A stretch of 64,000 nt of DNA from Torulaspora globosa (GCF_014133895.1 NC_050727.1:1612001-1676000), one strand, 5' to 3'; positions 49,305 through 59,161 are shown, numbered from the stretch's first letter. Numbers and translations: made by a program. Notes: generated by a model from the letters alone, not told the origin.

Positions 49305-49766
49305 CTACTGCAGGACTAGGTGGCCCTGCTCCGTGACAACCAGTCGCTTGAGCAGCTCCTTCTTTGTATCCTTGCTCTTGACCGTTTTCAGAATCTTGTA
49401 CAGTGACGTGCCCTTTTCGAGCTTGGGCAGCTTGATCTCGGCGGTTTTCTTGCTCTTCTTGGCGGGCTTTGCTTCAACAGCGGGCTTTGCTTCGGGAGCC
49501 TTTGCCTCGGGAGTCGGCTTTGCTTCAACCGCGGGCTCTGGCGTTGACTTGCCTTTTGGTTTCTGTTTTTTCCCCTTGTATAGTGCTTTCTGGTATTTCT
49601 CGTCCTCTGTTATGCACTGCGTGTGCTTCTGGTAGCTGTATCCGTCGTCAAAGGTCTTCGAGCAGTCGATGCAGGTGTAGTAAGCGTCCGGGCACCTAGA
49701 GTAGTGTTTTTCAGTGTTCTTCTTCGGAACGGTTGCGTTACAAACCTCACAGTTGAAGGTAACCAT
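49305..49766 (-). CDS. LUG1: Lug1 (YCR087C-A), LYAR-type zinc-finger protein
   Basis: 153 aa from the ATG at 49766 (MVTFNCEVCNATVPKKNTEK), the same length as S. cerevisiae YCR087C-A. Two LYAR-type C2HC fingers lie at the N-terminus: CEVCNATVPKKNTEKHYSRC and CIDCSKTFDDGYSYQKHTQC. A Lys/Pro/Ala/Glu-rich repeat region follows (AKPTPEAKAPEAKPAVEAKP) and then a basic helical tail. LYAR-family proteins are nucleolar and linked to rRNA processing. The promoter has a perfect RRPE and a PAC core, so co-expression with ribosome-biogenesis genes is likely. Confidence 0.93.
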   Translation of the reverse strand: MVTFNCEVCNATVPKKNTEKHYSRCPDAYYTCIDCSKTFDDGYSYQKHTQCITEDEKYQKALYKGKKQKPKGKSTPEPAVEAKPTPEAKAPEAKPAVEAKPAKKSKKTAEIKLPKLEKGTSLYKILKTVKSKDTKKELLKRLVVTEQGHLVLQ

Positions 49767-49844
49767 CTTGAACCCTGCTATCGGCACTGCTAACAGGCAA
49801 CTGGGGACTGCTTCTATCTCATCGACTTGGAGGACTTTGCTTCT

Positions 49845-49884
49845 AAAATTTTTCATTTTTGTTTTTCAATGTACGCCTCATCGC
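49845..49884 (-). promoter_or_regulatory. RRPE and PAC elements upstream of LUG1
   Basis: AAAATTTTTCA at 49845-49855 (reverse complement TGAAAAATTTT) is a perfect RRPE. CTCATCGC at 49877-49884 is a PAC core in reverse. They lie about 80-120 bp upstream of the LUG1 ATG and 22 bp apart. Confidence 0.75.
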
Positions 49885-50497
49885 TGGGCCAACTGTCAAC
49901 GTCAAGACTCTGAATAACTCTGCAAGATGCAGATAGGTCTTTATCTTTCCCATCGTAACCCTGCTAATTTGACGTCTTGTTCTAGTAGAAAGCTCTTTAA
50001 CTCAAACTCTCTGAGGGATTCTAGCAATTGACCACAAGTACGCTGAGCGTCGCATGTTTGAGCCAGGCAGTGTCTCACAACGGTCTCCTGATTCAAGTCT
50101 ACCATTCACCTTCTCCAAGGAGGGCTAGCGGCACCGACTCCGTGCCTGAACGCATCCCTCGACAACGTTCGTCACAAACCGTATCCTTTCCCTCTCAGTG
50201 TATGGGGCAACTACGGGAATCCATTCTAATCGGTCTCAGGAAGTAGAACGCCATTACAGATCTACTTTAGAGGTATCTATGAGGTCGTGGATGTTCCCTT
50301 ATATAGTGTTGACATGTCCGGGTAACTTTCGATATAGGGGCACGCCAATTAATCCACAGTTCCAACCATAGACTAGAAGAATGAACGCTTATATTGGTAC
50401 TGGTAAAGGGCCAATCGGTCGCTAGAGTCCACCAGCTTGCTCAGTTGCAGTACTATAACATTACTGCTCGATAGACCAGCACAAATACCCCGGCACA
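49885..50497. other. Divergent intergenic region, LUG1 - ABP1
   Basis: About 610 bp. A TATATAG at about 50303 may serve ABP1. I see no conventional RNA gene, long repeat or protein relic. Open frames here lack ATG starts or look random. Confidence 0.5.
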
Positions 50498-52183
50498 ATG
50501 GCATTGGAACCCATAGATTGCACTAGCCACTCGAGAGAAATCGAACAGGCATACCTGAAAGTGGTGAGAGGTGTTGACGCTGATACAACCTGGCTGATTA
50601 TTTCACCAAACGAGAAAAAGGAATACACGCCAGCTTTTGTAGGGTCTGCTTTTAGCGAATTCTTGGAGACTTTTGATGATGCTAAGGTTCAGTTCGGACT
50701 GGCTCGTGTGTCTCCGCCAGGGTCTGATGTGGAGAAGCTTATCTTAATTGGTTGGTGCCCTGATTCTGCTCCAATGAAGACCAGAGCTTCTTTTGCCGCC
50801 AATTTCGGCACAGTGGCCAACCAAGTGCTGAAGGGCTACCATGTCCAGGTTACCGCTAGAGATGAGGACGACCTGGACGAGAAAGAACTGCTGCAAAAGA
50901 TCAGTAATGCTGCGGGAGCCCGTTACTCCATTCAGATGAACGCTGACAAGCCAAAAGTCACAAGACAGCCGAAGATTTCGTCTCCACCTCCGGCCAAAGA
51001 ATCTCCTAAGCCAATCAGCCAGTCTCAAACGAAACCTTCCGCAGCATCTCCTGTTCCAGTTAGAGGTTCTGATCTTGAAACAGACGAGTGGAACGAGCCT
51101 GAGGTGGAGGAACGTGACTTGAACAAGAACCCATTGCAAGCAAGCCAGTCGACGTACAAGCCGATTGGCAGAGTAGATTTGAAGCAAGTTATTGCCGAGG
51201 AAAACGCCAAGGAAGATCCAAGATTAGTGAGTGCCACGGAGGCCTCCCGCAAAATCGCCCCTGAAGCTGATATCGCACGTCTGAAGCAGGAATCAAAATT
51301 GAAGAGGGATAACGAGATTAATAAATTTTTGGGCACTAAGCCTCCTGTTGCTTCATCTCCCGCTCAAAAGAACGATGATATGGTTATCAAGGGCTTCAAG
51401 AATGAAAAGAGCCCTGCTCAACTATGGGCCGAAAAGAAAGCTGCTGCTTCTGGATCATCAGATAAAGCAGCTGCAGCTCTACAGTCGGAACCAGCCGAGG
51501 TACCTGACGAGAAATTGCCGGTAGAAGAGGAGGAGGAGAATGTTCATGACCTGAAGTCAAAGTTCGAGAAACTGGGCACCTTAAGTAATGAACCACCTAT
51601 TATAAGTCCTCGGCCTGCAGCTTCAATTCCATCAGCTCCTGTTGCAGAGAAGGATGAACCGCCAAAATTTGACTCCAAAAAGTTTGGTACTCCATTGCCA
51701 GGCATGCACACTGAGACCTCTAATGAAGCTAGAGAGGAAAGCGACAGTGACAATGGCGATTGGGATGATGAAGAGCCAAGCGCACCGACTTTGCCTTCTA
51801 GAAACGTAGCCCAGCATTCTACCAAGACTGAGGAGGAAAACCAAGAATTGCAAACATCGCAGGAGTCAAAAACGTTCGACTCTGAGAAGAAAAGCGCATC
51901 TGCTGAAGAAGAACCACCGGCCCCAGCCCTGCCCGCTAGAGATAGCGGAGCTCCTGCACCTCCACCTCCTGCCAGAAGATCTGTGCAACAAGCAAAACCT
52001 GCTTCCCCATGCGCTATTGCAGAGTACGACTACGAAGCGGCAGAGGACAACGAACTAACCTTCAGCGAGAACGACAAGATCATCAACATCGATTTTGTCG
52101 ACGAAGATTGGTGGCTAGGAGAACTGGAGAAAAACGGTGAGAAGGGTTTGTTCCCAAGCAACTACGTAGTGCTCCAAGAATAA
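50498..52183 (+). CDS. ABP1: Abp1, actin-binding protein with ADF-H and SH3 domains
   Basis: 561 aa (592 in S. cerevisiae). The N-terminal ADF homology domain spans about 1-140 (SHSREIEQAYLKVVRG, LIGWCPDSAPMKTRASFAAN). Two acidic Trp motifs that bind Arp2/3 follow: TDEWNEPEVEE (about 197) and DNGDWDDEEP (about 417). Proline-rich segments (PPAPALPARD, APAPPPPARR) precede a C-terminal SH3 domain (about 505-561: AIAEYDYEAAEDNELTFSEN, WWLGEL, GLFPSNYV). The protein acts at cortical actin patches in endocytosis and recruits Ark1/Prk1 kinases through SH3. Confidence 0.96.
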   Translation: MALEPIDCTSHSREIEQAYLKVVRGVDADTTWLIISPNEKKEYTPAFVGSAFSEFLETFDDAKVQFGLARVSPPGSDVEKLILIGWCPDSAPMKTRASFAANFGTVANQVLKGYHVQVTARDEDDLDEKELLQKISNAAGARYSIQMNADKPKVTRQPKISSPPPAKESPKPISQSQTKPSAASPVPVRGSDLETDEWNEPEVEERDLNKNPLQASQSTYKPIGRVDLKQVIAEENAKEDPRLVSATEASRKIAPEADIARLKQESKLKRDNEINKFLGTKPPVASSPAQKNDDMVIKGFKNEKSPAQLWAEKKAAASGSSDKAAAALQSEPAEVPDEKLPVEEEEENVHDLKSKFEKLGTLSNEPPIISPRPAASIPSAPVAEKDEPPKFDSKKFGTPLPGMHTETSNEAREESDSDNGDWDDEEPSAPTLPSRNVAQHSTKTEEENQELQTSQESKTFDSEKKSASAEEEPPAPALPARDSGAPAPPPPARRSVQQAKPASPCAIAEYDYEAAEDNELTFSENDKIINIDFVDEDWWLGELEKNGEKGLFPSNYVVLQE

Positions 52184-52563
52184 ACACTAATTTAGGTCTC
52201 TCCGTATCGATCCACTAGAGCCTTTAATAAGTATCATATAAAACAATTCGATCTCCATCTTTGTTCATGGTTGAATTAACTGTTGGTTTGTCTGTTCTTG
52301 TCTCGCGCGACAGTGAAACAGGGCTCTGACACCAATAAAAGTTCAAGAGCTAAAAAGCTGAGACTGGGCAACAAGGGGAACTAATCCCAAAGCGTATATT
52401 TTCCCATTTATTAGCGTTTTGCAGATGTCTGGCATTTGTTTGGCACTAGCAGTTGAATTACTATATAACCTGAAGCAGTATCGATTATTCAAAAATTGAT
52501 TCAAGTAGATGATGGAACCAAGAGGAGATTTGACAAAAGCCTCAGCTGAGCAAATACAGCGAA
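52184..52563. other. ABP1 3' region and adhesin promoter
   Basis: 380 bp with no gene. It includes a pheromone response element (listed separately). A TATATAAC at about 52462 is a candidate TATA box for the adhesin gene. Confidence 0.6.
52314..52320 (+). promoter_or_regulatory. Pheromone response element (Ste12 site) of the AGA1/FIG2 gene
   Basis: TGAAACA, the exact PRE consensus, lies about 245 bp upstream of the ATG. A one-mismatch copy TGAAGCA occurs near 52470. AGA1 and FIG2 are both pheromone-induced through Ste12 in S. cerevisiae. Confidence 0.65.
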
Positions 52564-55500
52564 ATGGTCCTGTTATATTTGATCCTAAGTTGGCTTTTTG
52601 TGCTGCAAAATTCCGCAGCGCAAAGCGTTTATTATGCAAATACTAGTACGTTGCCTGAAGTGTCGCCAACTTCAATTGGCGGGAGCACCAGTTTGAAGGA
52701 AATATCTGCCGAGGTTGTCGTCACTCTGTCACCGGTGGAGGTGCACACGTCAACTGGCTCCAACGGTGAGGTCGTTACATCAACCATCTACAGCTATTCC
52801 ACCTATACCTCATTTATCTGTCATACTTGCTCTCATGGAAGCAATGGAGGAGAATCGACAGAAATTCCTAGCAGCACTTCTGTAAGCGACGTATCATCTA
52901 GTACCAGCGCTACTAACGAGACGCCATCAGTCACCGCAGCCACTACCATAGTAGAGCTCTCCACCACTGATATCAGCGGAAGTTCCATCACGACTACTTC
53001 GAAGGCTCTCGTTTCAACATCCACTGCAATTATCAGTGGAGAAACCACATTTATTGTTACCTGGTGTCCCTTGGAAGAGTCGAGCACGACAACCTCGGTG
53101 ACCTCGCAGGCTTCAAGCTCCAGCGACTTTTCTCGCAGTTCTAAAGGCGATAGCTCCTCCGGTACTTCTGCGGCTTCAACTACCTCTGTTACATTTGGAG
53201 TAACTAGTAACACAGAAGGTCAGCACTCAACAGACGCCGTTAGTACCACCAATGATCAGAAAGGAGAGTCAACTGCTATTACAAACTCTGGCAGCGAATT
53301 TCAAGTGACATCAATTGTAACCTCAACAAGGTCTGATAGCTCGAATGGAATGAGTGAAATTTCGTACACCGCTGTCCTGTCCACAGTAACTACGGTCGAA
53401 ACGGGCTTGACTACCATATATACGACATGGTGTCCTCTAGAGTCTACTACTGGGTCTCAGCCCACGAGTTACAGTAGCACAACGTCAAACAGTCTCATAT
53501 TCTCGCCCAGTTCTTCTGGTGCGACAACAAGCGCCGCCGAGAGTACCACAGGATGCACTTCGTGTTCAATTAGCTCTTCGATAGTCGGTGAATCAACTTC
53601 CATCGAGAACAGGACCATCACATTAACCACCACTTATTGTTCAAGAAACATTTGCACGAGAACAACAATGACGACCACCAGTCCATTTATCAGTACGCAA
53701 ACAGAACAAACAAGTGAATCATCGAATATGAGGAGTTCCCATTCCTACACGGAGTCATGTACCGAAAGTAAGTGCTTAATTACATCAAAGCAAGGATCAA
53801 GTTCTTCCGTAGCAGCCACAACTGGCCATGTCACATCCGAATCCATTTCTGCAAGCGAATCGGCTGAGAGTTCAATGATCAGCTCGCTATCAACCTCCTC
53901 AAAGCCCTGGGAAACTAGTGAAAGTGAGACTAGTAGTTCGACCGCAACGTCTGTTGAAACCACACCAAACCCTGCATCGACGACGTGCATTACATGCCAC
54001 TCAGAAACAATCAGTTTGACAAGCTTTTCCTCTAGCTTGCGGCCATCTCTCTCCTCCAGCAGCGTTTCGACGACATTAAGCAAGGAATCAAGCTCACCAA
54101 GCTCACCAAGCTCTGTCAGTTGCACTAACTGCGACATCTCTTCTACGGAAGTCTCGACCAGTACAACTTCTTCACTTTTCAGTAACTCAATGAGCAGTTC
54201 AAGGAGCACCTCAGAAACTGGTACAGCATCATACTCAGCATCATACTCAACGCTGTCAACCGTGACCACCGTGATCCAAGGTACGGAAACGACCTACACC
54301 ACTTGGTGTCCATTAACAACCACGATGGAAACAGAATGTACACAGGAAACCTGCTCTCCCGTTACCACGGCATCACAGTCCTTGAGATCCGGATCTTCGA
54401 GTATATGCGTTACATGTCAGTCCGAAACAAACAGTCTGACAAGCTTTCCTTCTGCCTCATCCACGTTCTCTAGCAGCGTTTCAACTAGCAGCATTTCAAC
54501 TATACCAAGCAATGGGGCAAGTTCATCGACTTCCGCCAATTGCACAAACTGCGGGGTCTCTTCTACTGGGTCAGCGTCGATCAGCACAACTTCTTCGGTT
54601 TCGAGCAACCGAATTAGCAGTTCCTCGGACTATTGTGTAGGGCCAAGCTGCACAAGCGTCCTGACTACGTCTTTCACCTCCTCTTGTGCTGATGAGCACT
54701 GCTCCGCTTCGTCCATTGCAAGCAGCACGGTAGAGTTCGGTACAGAATCCCATTCTACGCTGTCGACCGTAACCACCTTCATCGAAGGAACAGAAACAAC
54801 TTACACCACTTGGTGCCCGCTAACATCAATAGTGGAAACTCATTGCACACAAGAAAGCTGCTCTTCCGCCACCGTAACGTCCCAATCCCTGAGTTCCGAG
54901 TCCCCGACCACATGCATTACGTGCCAGTCCGAAACAACCACTCTGACAAGCCTTTCTTCTGCCTCAGGATCATCCATTTCCTCTAGCAGCGTTTCGACAA
55001 CATCAAGCAAGGAGTCAAGCTCATCAGATTCTGCCAGTTGCACCAACTGCGAGTTGTCTTCTACCGAGTCAGTTGCGATCAGTACAGTTTCTTCGGTTTC
55101 CACTAATCCAATTGGTAGTTCAAGTAGCGCATCAGGATCTAGCACAGAACAGCATTCTACGCTGTCAACCGTAACCACCTTCATCGAAGGAACAGAAACG
55201 ACCTACACCACTTGGTGCCCGCTAACATCAAAAGTGGAAACTCATTGCACACAAGAAAGCTGCTCTTCCGCCACTGCGACGTCCCAGTCCTTGACTTCCG
55301 AATCTTCTTCAGGTGATATGCATCCAATAACCGAGAACTCTTCGTCAGCCTCCTGCAAAGATTGCACGCAAGCGAATGAAAGCAGTTCAACACTTGCACC
55401 CAGTGCAAGCAGTCAAGAAAGTATCGGTTCTTCCTCGATAAGTACAACCACCTCAACCCAGTATTGTAGTGATGAGCATTGCACCAGCGCAGTAAAGACC

Positions 55501-56040
55501 TCCTCAGGAACGGAAAGCCCTACGAAAACAACAGCTACCTCATTCTCGACCATTACAACGACGACAACCCAGTCTTGTAGCGATGGAAATTGCTTTACCT
55601 CAAGTTCTGAATCAAGCACCACACTCATAGCGACGACTTCAAGCTGGAGTGAGACGTCTGTCTTCTGTGAAAACAGCGAATGCCAAGAGCATGCAAGTGC
55701 TAGCAGTCTTGTATCATCAGTGAAGTCAACGATCTCCGTTACAGTGCTAGTTCCTGTGACCATAACTTCGGAGAGCAACAAGCAATCGATAGTGACAACT
55801 AGCCCGATGGTCCAAACGTCACAAAGTATGACCACGATCGTGAACAGCGGCCAGACGGCTGGCTCGACATTGATTTCCTCGCTTCCTGGGGTGACGACGC
55901 CTTCATCAACATCTTCAAGTATAGCGGGGACGTCACAGCCGTCAAGCTCTCCAACGCTGATTACCACATTTTCTGGTAAAGCACCTAGTTTGGCTATGAA
56001 TAAAGCTTTCGCAGGCCTTTTGATGCTAGCTTTCATTTAG
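52564..56040 (+). CDS. AGA1/FIG2-type GPI-anchored mating adhesin
   Basis: 1158 aa. A signal peptide (MVLLYLILSWLFVLQNSAAQ) is followed by a very Ser/Thr-rich stalk and ends in a hydrophobic GPI-attachment signal (LAMNKAFAGLLMLAFI). At least five copies of a YTTWCPL-type motif are spread through it, together with CxxC pairs (CITC, CTNC, CTSC), both features of Aga1 and Fig2. From about 54.25 kb units of about 130-170 codons repeat three times (GTETTYTTWCPLT at about 54.29, 54.79 and 55.19 kb). S. cerevisiae has AGA1 (YNR044W, beside PET494) and FIG2 (YCR089W, beside ABP1). This single gene sits between both sets of neighbours. Repeats may make the length variable between strains. Confidence 0.9.
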   Translation: MVLLYLILSWLFVLQNSAAQSVYYANTSTLPEVSPTSIGGSTSLKEISAEVVVTLSPVEVHTSTGSNGEVVTSTIYSYSTYTSFICHTCSHGSNGGESTEIPSSTSVSDVSSSTSATNETPSVTAATTIVELSTTDISGSSITTTSKALVSTSTAIISGETTFIVTWCPLEESSTTTSVTSQASSSSDFSRSSKGDSSSGTSAASTTSVTFGVTSNTEGQHSTDAVSTTNDQKGESTAITNSGSEFQVTSIVTSTRSDSSNGMSEISYTAVLSTVTTVETGLTTIYTTWCPLESTTGSQPTSYSSTTSNSLIFSPSSSGATTSAAESTTGCTSCSISSSIVGESTSIENRTITLTTTYCSRNICTRTTMTTTSPFISTQTEQTSESSNMRSSHSYTESCTESKCLITSKQGSSSSVAATTGHVTSESISASESAESSMISSLSTSSKPWETSESETSSSTATSVETTPNPASTTCITCHSETISLTSFSSSLRPSLSSSSVSTTLSKESSSPSSPSSVSCTNCDISSTEVSTSTTSSLFSNSMSSSRSTSETGTASYSASYSTLSTVTTVIQGTETTYTTWCPLTTTMETECTQETCSPVTTASQSLRSGSSSICVTCQSETNSLTSFPSASSTFSSSVSTSSISTIPSNGASSSTSANCTNCGVSSTGSASISTTSSVSSNRISSSSDYCVGPSCTSVLTTSFTSSCADEHCSASSIASSTVEFGTESHSTLSTVTTFIEGTETTYTTWCPLTSIVETHCTQESCSSATVTSQSLSSESPTTCITCQSETTTLTSLSSASGSSISSSSVSTTSSKESSSSDSASCTNCELSSTESVAISTVSSVSTNPIGSSSSASGSSTEQHSTLSTVTTFIEGTETTYTTWCPLTSKVETHCTQESCSSATATSQSLTSESSSGDMHPITENSSSASCKDCTQANESSSTLAPSASSQESIGSSSISTTTSTQYCSDEHCTSAVKTSSGTESPTKTTATSFSTITTTTTQSCSDGNCFTSSSESSTTLIATTSSWSETSVFCENSECQEHASASSLVSSVKSTISVTVLVPVTITSESNKQSIVTTSPMVQTSQSMTTIVNSGQTAGSTLISSLPGVTTPSSTSSSIAGTSQPSSSPTLITTFSGKAPSLAMNKAFAGLLMLAFI
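54259..55310 (+). repeat. Tandem-type coding repeats in the adhesin gene
   Basis: Blocks starting near 54259, 54766 and 55159 share long stretches of DNA: ACCGTGACCAC(C), GGAACAGAAAC(A/G)AC, TACACCACTTGGTG, GTGGAAACTCATTGCACAC and GAAAGCTGCTCTTCCGCCAC. The second and third are the most alike. They are not contiguous units but share a WCPL - CTQESC - CITC order, suggesting expansion by duplication within the gene. Confidence 0.8.
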
Positions 56041-56087
56041 ATTATCCACTTGGATTGACAGACCGTCCTATGTAAGAAAGGTAGAAT

Positions 56088-56642
56088 TTACTTTCCTTTA
56101 ATTATGGTTCCCCGAAAATCGGTGACAGTTACTTCCTCGTTCGAATCATCATCATAATCATACCATTCACGACCGTCCTCCAGCTCGAAAGTCATTTGTT
56201 TCCCTGAAGTCAACTCTGCATTGAAGTTTAGGTTCTCAGGATGGAACTGCGTAACCTCGCAGCCACGGCAGTCTAAAGAGAGCAACACGCAACTTTCCGA
56301 CGGCACGTTCTTGATTCCGTTCTTCTTCCTAATATCCTTCATCTTCTGGATCTGGCCTGGGTCTGCTTCAGCAGGATTGTACAAGTATTGTTCAAAGGAG
56401 GAAATGTTTATTGAGCAATCGCTACCACAGAATTTGCACCGCATGACAAAAGACGCCTCTCCTCTACTTCCCGGCATTTCAGTCTTTTCGAACCGATTCA
56501 TGCCAACAGAAGAGCTGTGTTGCTCTCTGCAGTGGGTGCAAACGAGATCAAAGGTGTACTGAGCTGCATCTTGCTCCGTATCTTCCGGATAAATTTGCTT
56601 AATATTGTCACTCATAGTGGCTTCAATGGCTAGGTACAGCAT
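56088..56642 (-). CDS. YCR090C-family zinc-binding protein (DUF866/CZIB)
   Basis: 184 aa from the ATG at 56642 (MLYLAIEATMSDNIKQIYP); S. cerevisiae YCR090C has 182 aa. Two CxxC pairs (VCTHCREQH near 37 and MRCKFCGSD near 68) form the zinc site of the CXXC-motif zinc-binding (CZIB, human C1orf123) family. A Cys-containing LDCRGCEVTQFHPENL block and the acidic WYDYDDDSNEEVTV segment near the C-terminus are also family marks. The function is not established. It is convergent with the adhesin gene and divergent from PET494. Confidence 0.9.
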   Translation of the reverse strand: MLYLAIEATMSDNIKQIYPEDTEQDAAQYTFDLVCTHCREQHSSSVGMNRFEKTEMPGSRGEASFVMRCKFCGSDCSINISSFEQYLYNPAEADPGQIQKMKDIRKKNGIKNVPSESCVLLSLDCRGCEVTQFHPENLNFNAELTSGKQMTFELEDGREWYDYDDDSNEEVTVTDFRGTIIKGK

Positions 56643-56867
56643 GATTTCGATATTGAACACTCTGTGCTGTACAACTTGGCAATTCTGTCTTTTCGATAGT
56701 TGGTTTTACCCATATTTTTCTAGGCCTTTTAAAGCCTTGACCTACATTGACCAACTTCAAGAACAAAAGACAGAGAAGCTGAATCAGAGGTTTAGGAAGC
56801 GCTTACGATCCCATTTCTGAGCCAAATACGGGCGATTGTATGCTGTCACGTCTATGCTATCGGGGGC

Positions 56868-58256
56868 ATGCATCGCGTTAGACTGAAAATAGGCCAATTC
56901 TCACGAAGATGGTATGGCTTCAGAGTTAGAAACGATGTCTTTTGCCCTGGGAACAAATCTGGGGGGTTGATTTTGAACACAAATCAGCGGGGCTTGGCAC
57001 GTATATTGTGGAAGTATTTCAATGCTCCAGGGAATGTGATGTTTGTTACCATGAATATCGTGACTTTTGCAGGCATAGTTACTTATAGCTCCCTGGTATC
57101 TGCCCACAGAGAGAGGGTACTCGAAGAAAGATTTTATCTTACCCAAGGAGCTTTAGAGCAGGAGACGTTATGGGCCCGAGAACACCAACAAAACGAGCAA
57201 GAGATTTGCAGGATACAAGGAGACGAGACGCAGGACGTTACTGAAGATGCCGCTATGGATCTGGAGGATGCCACAGCCTCTTCCGCCCTACCTGAATATA
57301 TATCCAGTGACATATCGCTACCAAAAGCTGGCAAATGTGATACGTACAGCTCGCAGATGGCTAAAATGTCATTATTTCACATGTTTTACGCTTATTCTCT
57401 CTGCAAACAGGTAGCATTCAATAGCGTGGGTCGCGAAGATCGCAGCGAACAATGGACTAGAGAAGTTGAGTCTCTCAGGAAGCAGCAGGAGCTCCACTCA
57501 GGTGGAAGAAACACCAAAATGAATACACGCGCATTTACAGACACATTTTACAGCTCGTGGAGGGCCGATTTTGCCGAAGTTTTTGCAGGCCTGACTAAGT
57601 CGCAACAATTTCACTTCCCTGATTGGAAACACTACCCGTTCGACTTACGTTACATCTGCAAAACCCTGTACACTGGCGAAATGAACACCATAGAGGACTT
57701 CCAGAACTTCTACGATTCGATCGACGCCTGGGAGCTGAAGCGACTGCTGCGGCTCTGGCTCTACGACTATTCCCATCTGATCAAACCGACAACCGGCAAG
57801 GATAAGGAACTTTTCTACCAAAGGCTGATCCAAGACTGCCATAATGACAACAGACTGTTTTGCAAATACTCGTCCATGCTTCTCGACCCTGCGAGCCCCT
57901 GCAAGAATCTGTTCTTCAGGCCATGTAGGGCAATACCAAGCGCGTCAATTAAAACTGTCCTTGACGTCCTGCAAGAATATATTTCTCTCAATGAGCTGCG
58001 AGGTATAGCGCATTACGACGCAATCATACGAATAGTCTCCATGATCCGCACAGACTGCGTAATGTCGCGCTCGAAGTCTGATCCCAAATCTGCGCAGCAG
58101 GTTCGCATCTTGCTGCCGACGGACGGCGACAGGGCTCAGCTGCAAGCTGAAGTAAGCCAAGAGGAGCGGAAAAAGTGCTTCCAGCTTGTGAAGCGCAATC
58201 CCCAGACGGTACGACTGCTCACAGCCATTGCCTCCTGGCACAAACCCAGCGAATAA
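56868..58256 (+). CDS. PET494: Pet494, mitochondrial translational activator of COX3
   Basis: 462 aa (489 in S. cerevisiae). The N-terminus is Arg-rich (MHRVRLKIGQFSRRWYGFRV), as for a mitochondrial presequence, and a single membrane segment follows at about 60-80 (VMFVTMNIVTFAGIVTYSSL). The rest is soluble, with FHFPDWKHYPFDLRYICKTL and FYDSIDAWELKRLLRLWLYD as likely conserved blocks. Pet494 with Pet54 and Pet122 recruits COX3 mRNA to the inner membrane. Naming rests on synteny (YNR045W next to TRM112, YNR046W), length and topology, as the family diverges fast. Confidence 0.8.
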   Translation: MHRVRLKIGQFSRRWYGFRVRNDVFCPGNKSGGLILNTNQRGLARILWKYFNAPGNVMFVTMNIVTFAGIVTYSSLVSAHRERVLEERFYLTQGALEQETLWAREHQQNEQEICRIQGDETQDVTEDAAMDLEDATASSALPEYISSDISLPKAGKCDTYSSQMAKMSLFHMFYAYSLCKQVAFNSVGREDRSEQWTREVESLRKQQELHSGGRNTKMNTRAFTDTFYSSWRADFAEVFAGLTKSQQFHFPDWKHYPFDLRYICKTLYTGEMNTIEDFQNFYDSIDAWELKRLLRLWLYDYSHLIKPTTGKDKELFYQRLIQDCHNDNRLFCKYSSMLLDPASPCKNLFFRPCRAIPSASIKTVLDVLQEYISLNELRGIAHYDAIIRIVSMIRTDCVMSRSKSDPKSAQQVRILLPTDGDRAQLQAEVSQEERKKCFQLVKRNPQTVRLLTAIASWHKPSE

Positions 58257-58379
58257 TAGCATATATCCTTGTAAATACCACGTCAGCCATCGATTTAGTG
58301 TCGCGATGACAGCGCATCTTGAACGGTCTTCTGGTGAGCAGCGAAAAAATGCGATGCCCATATTGAGATGATCTACGGT

Positions 58380-58389
58380 GCGATGAGCT
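58380..58389 (+). promoter_or_regulatory. PAC element upstream of TRM112
   Basis: GCGATGAGCT, a full PAC consensus, lies about 50 bp before the TRM112 ATG. An A-rich GAAAAAAT about 35 bp upstream may be a weak RRPE. Confidence 0.65.
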
Positions 58390-58440
58390 CCACCAGTAGA
58401 TAGACATTGCAGCTCACTGGTTATCCCATTAGCTGCTGAC

Positions 58441-58845
58441 ATGAAGTTCCTGACCACCAATTTCCTGAAATGTTCCGTGAAGGCCTGCGACAGCAGCAAT
58501 GACAATTTCCCGCTGCAATACGATGGCGAAAAATGTACTCTGCAGCAGAACAACGACATCGAATTCAATGCTGAGTTTTTGACAAATATACTCGACAGAG
58601 TCGACTGGGATGCAATACTCACAGTCGCGGCCAATCTAGGAAACGATTCGCTGCCCCGCGAGAAGCCCGTGCTGGGGACCAGCGGAGATCTGAGCGAGGA
58701 CGATCTTGCCGTGCTCAGGGACCTGCATACGCTGCTGATCTGCACTTCGATCGTCGAGGGCCAGATGCAATGCAAAAACTGCGGACACATCTACTATATC
58801 AAGAATGGTATCCCGAATCTGCTCCTGCCACCGCACCTGGCGTGA
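58441..58845 (+). CDS. TRM112: Trm112, activator subunit of several methyltransferases
   Basis: 134 aa (135 in S. cerevisiae). The zinc-binding cysteines are in place: FLKCSVKAC at the N-terminus and MQCKNCGHIY near the C-terminus, ending in the conserved KNGIPNLLLPPHLA. Trm112 is the obligate partner of Bud23 (18S rRNA), Trm9, Trm11 (tRNA) and Mtq2 (eRF1), so it joins ribosome synthesis and translation termination. The start at 58441 fits MKFLTTNFLKC, the family N-terminus. Confidence 0.97.
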   Translation: MKFLTTNFLKCSVKACDSSNDNFPLQYDGEKCTLQQNNDIEFNAEFLTNILDRVDWDAILTVAANLGNDSLPREKPVLGTSGDLSEDDLAVLRDLHTLLICTSIVEGQMQCKNCGHIYYIKNGIPNLLLPPHLA

Positions 58846-59161
58846 GTCTGTTGACGGAACAGTGCAGGGGACAGCCGGCAGCGGTGACAGCCGGCGAGAG
58901 CAGTATATAGCGCTGTGTAAAGCACTTTGAATGCTCTTCGTCATCAATGTAAGCTTAACTATGGGGCCGTCGAAAGTGAGTGACGAAAATGCCCCTCGAG
59001 ACTAATAGGAGCTGGAGCTTTACCGGTCAAAGACTGGTATAGATGGAAAGTGCAGCATCTATGAGAGGATAGAGGCCGTCGTGAGCCGCTGTTTTCATTG
59101 GCTTTGAGTGTGTGGTTGGTACGCTCAACAGTGGGAGGTCTTTCGGGAGTTTTTGGTGAAA
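58846..59161. other. Intergenic region, TRM112 - FPK1
   Basis: 316 bp. TATATAG near 58904 is a candidate TATA box for the kinase gene. Nothing else noted. Confidence 0.5.

Noticed and set aside
50028..50246. Open frame of 72 codons between LUG1 and ABP1
   Set aside because: It opens with TTG, not ATG, and its composition looks random.
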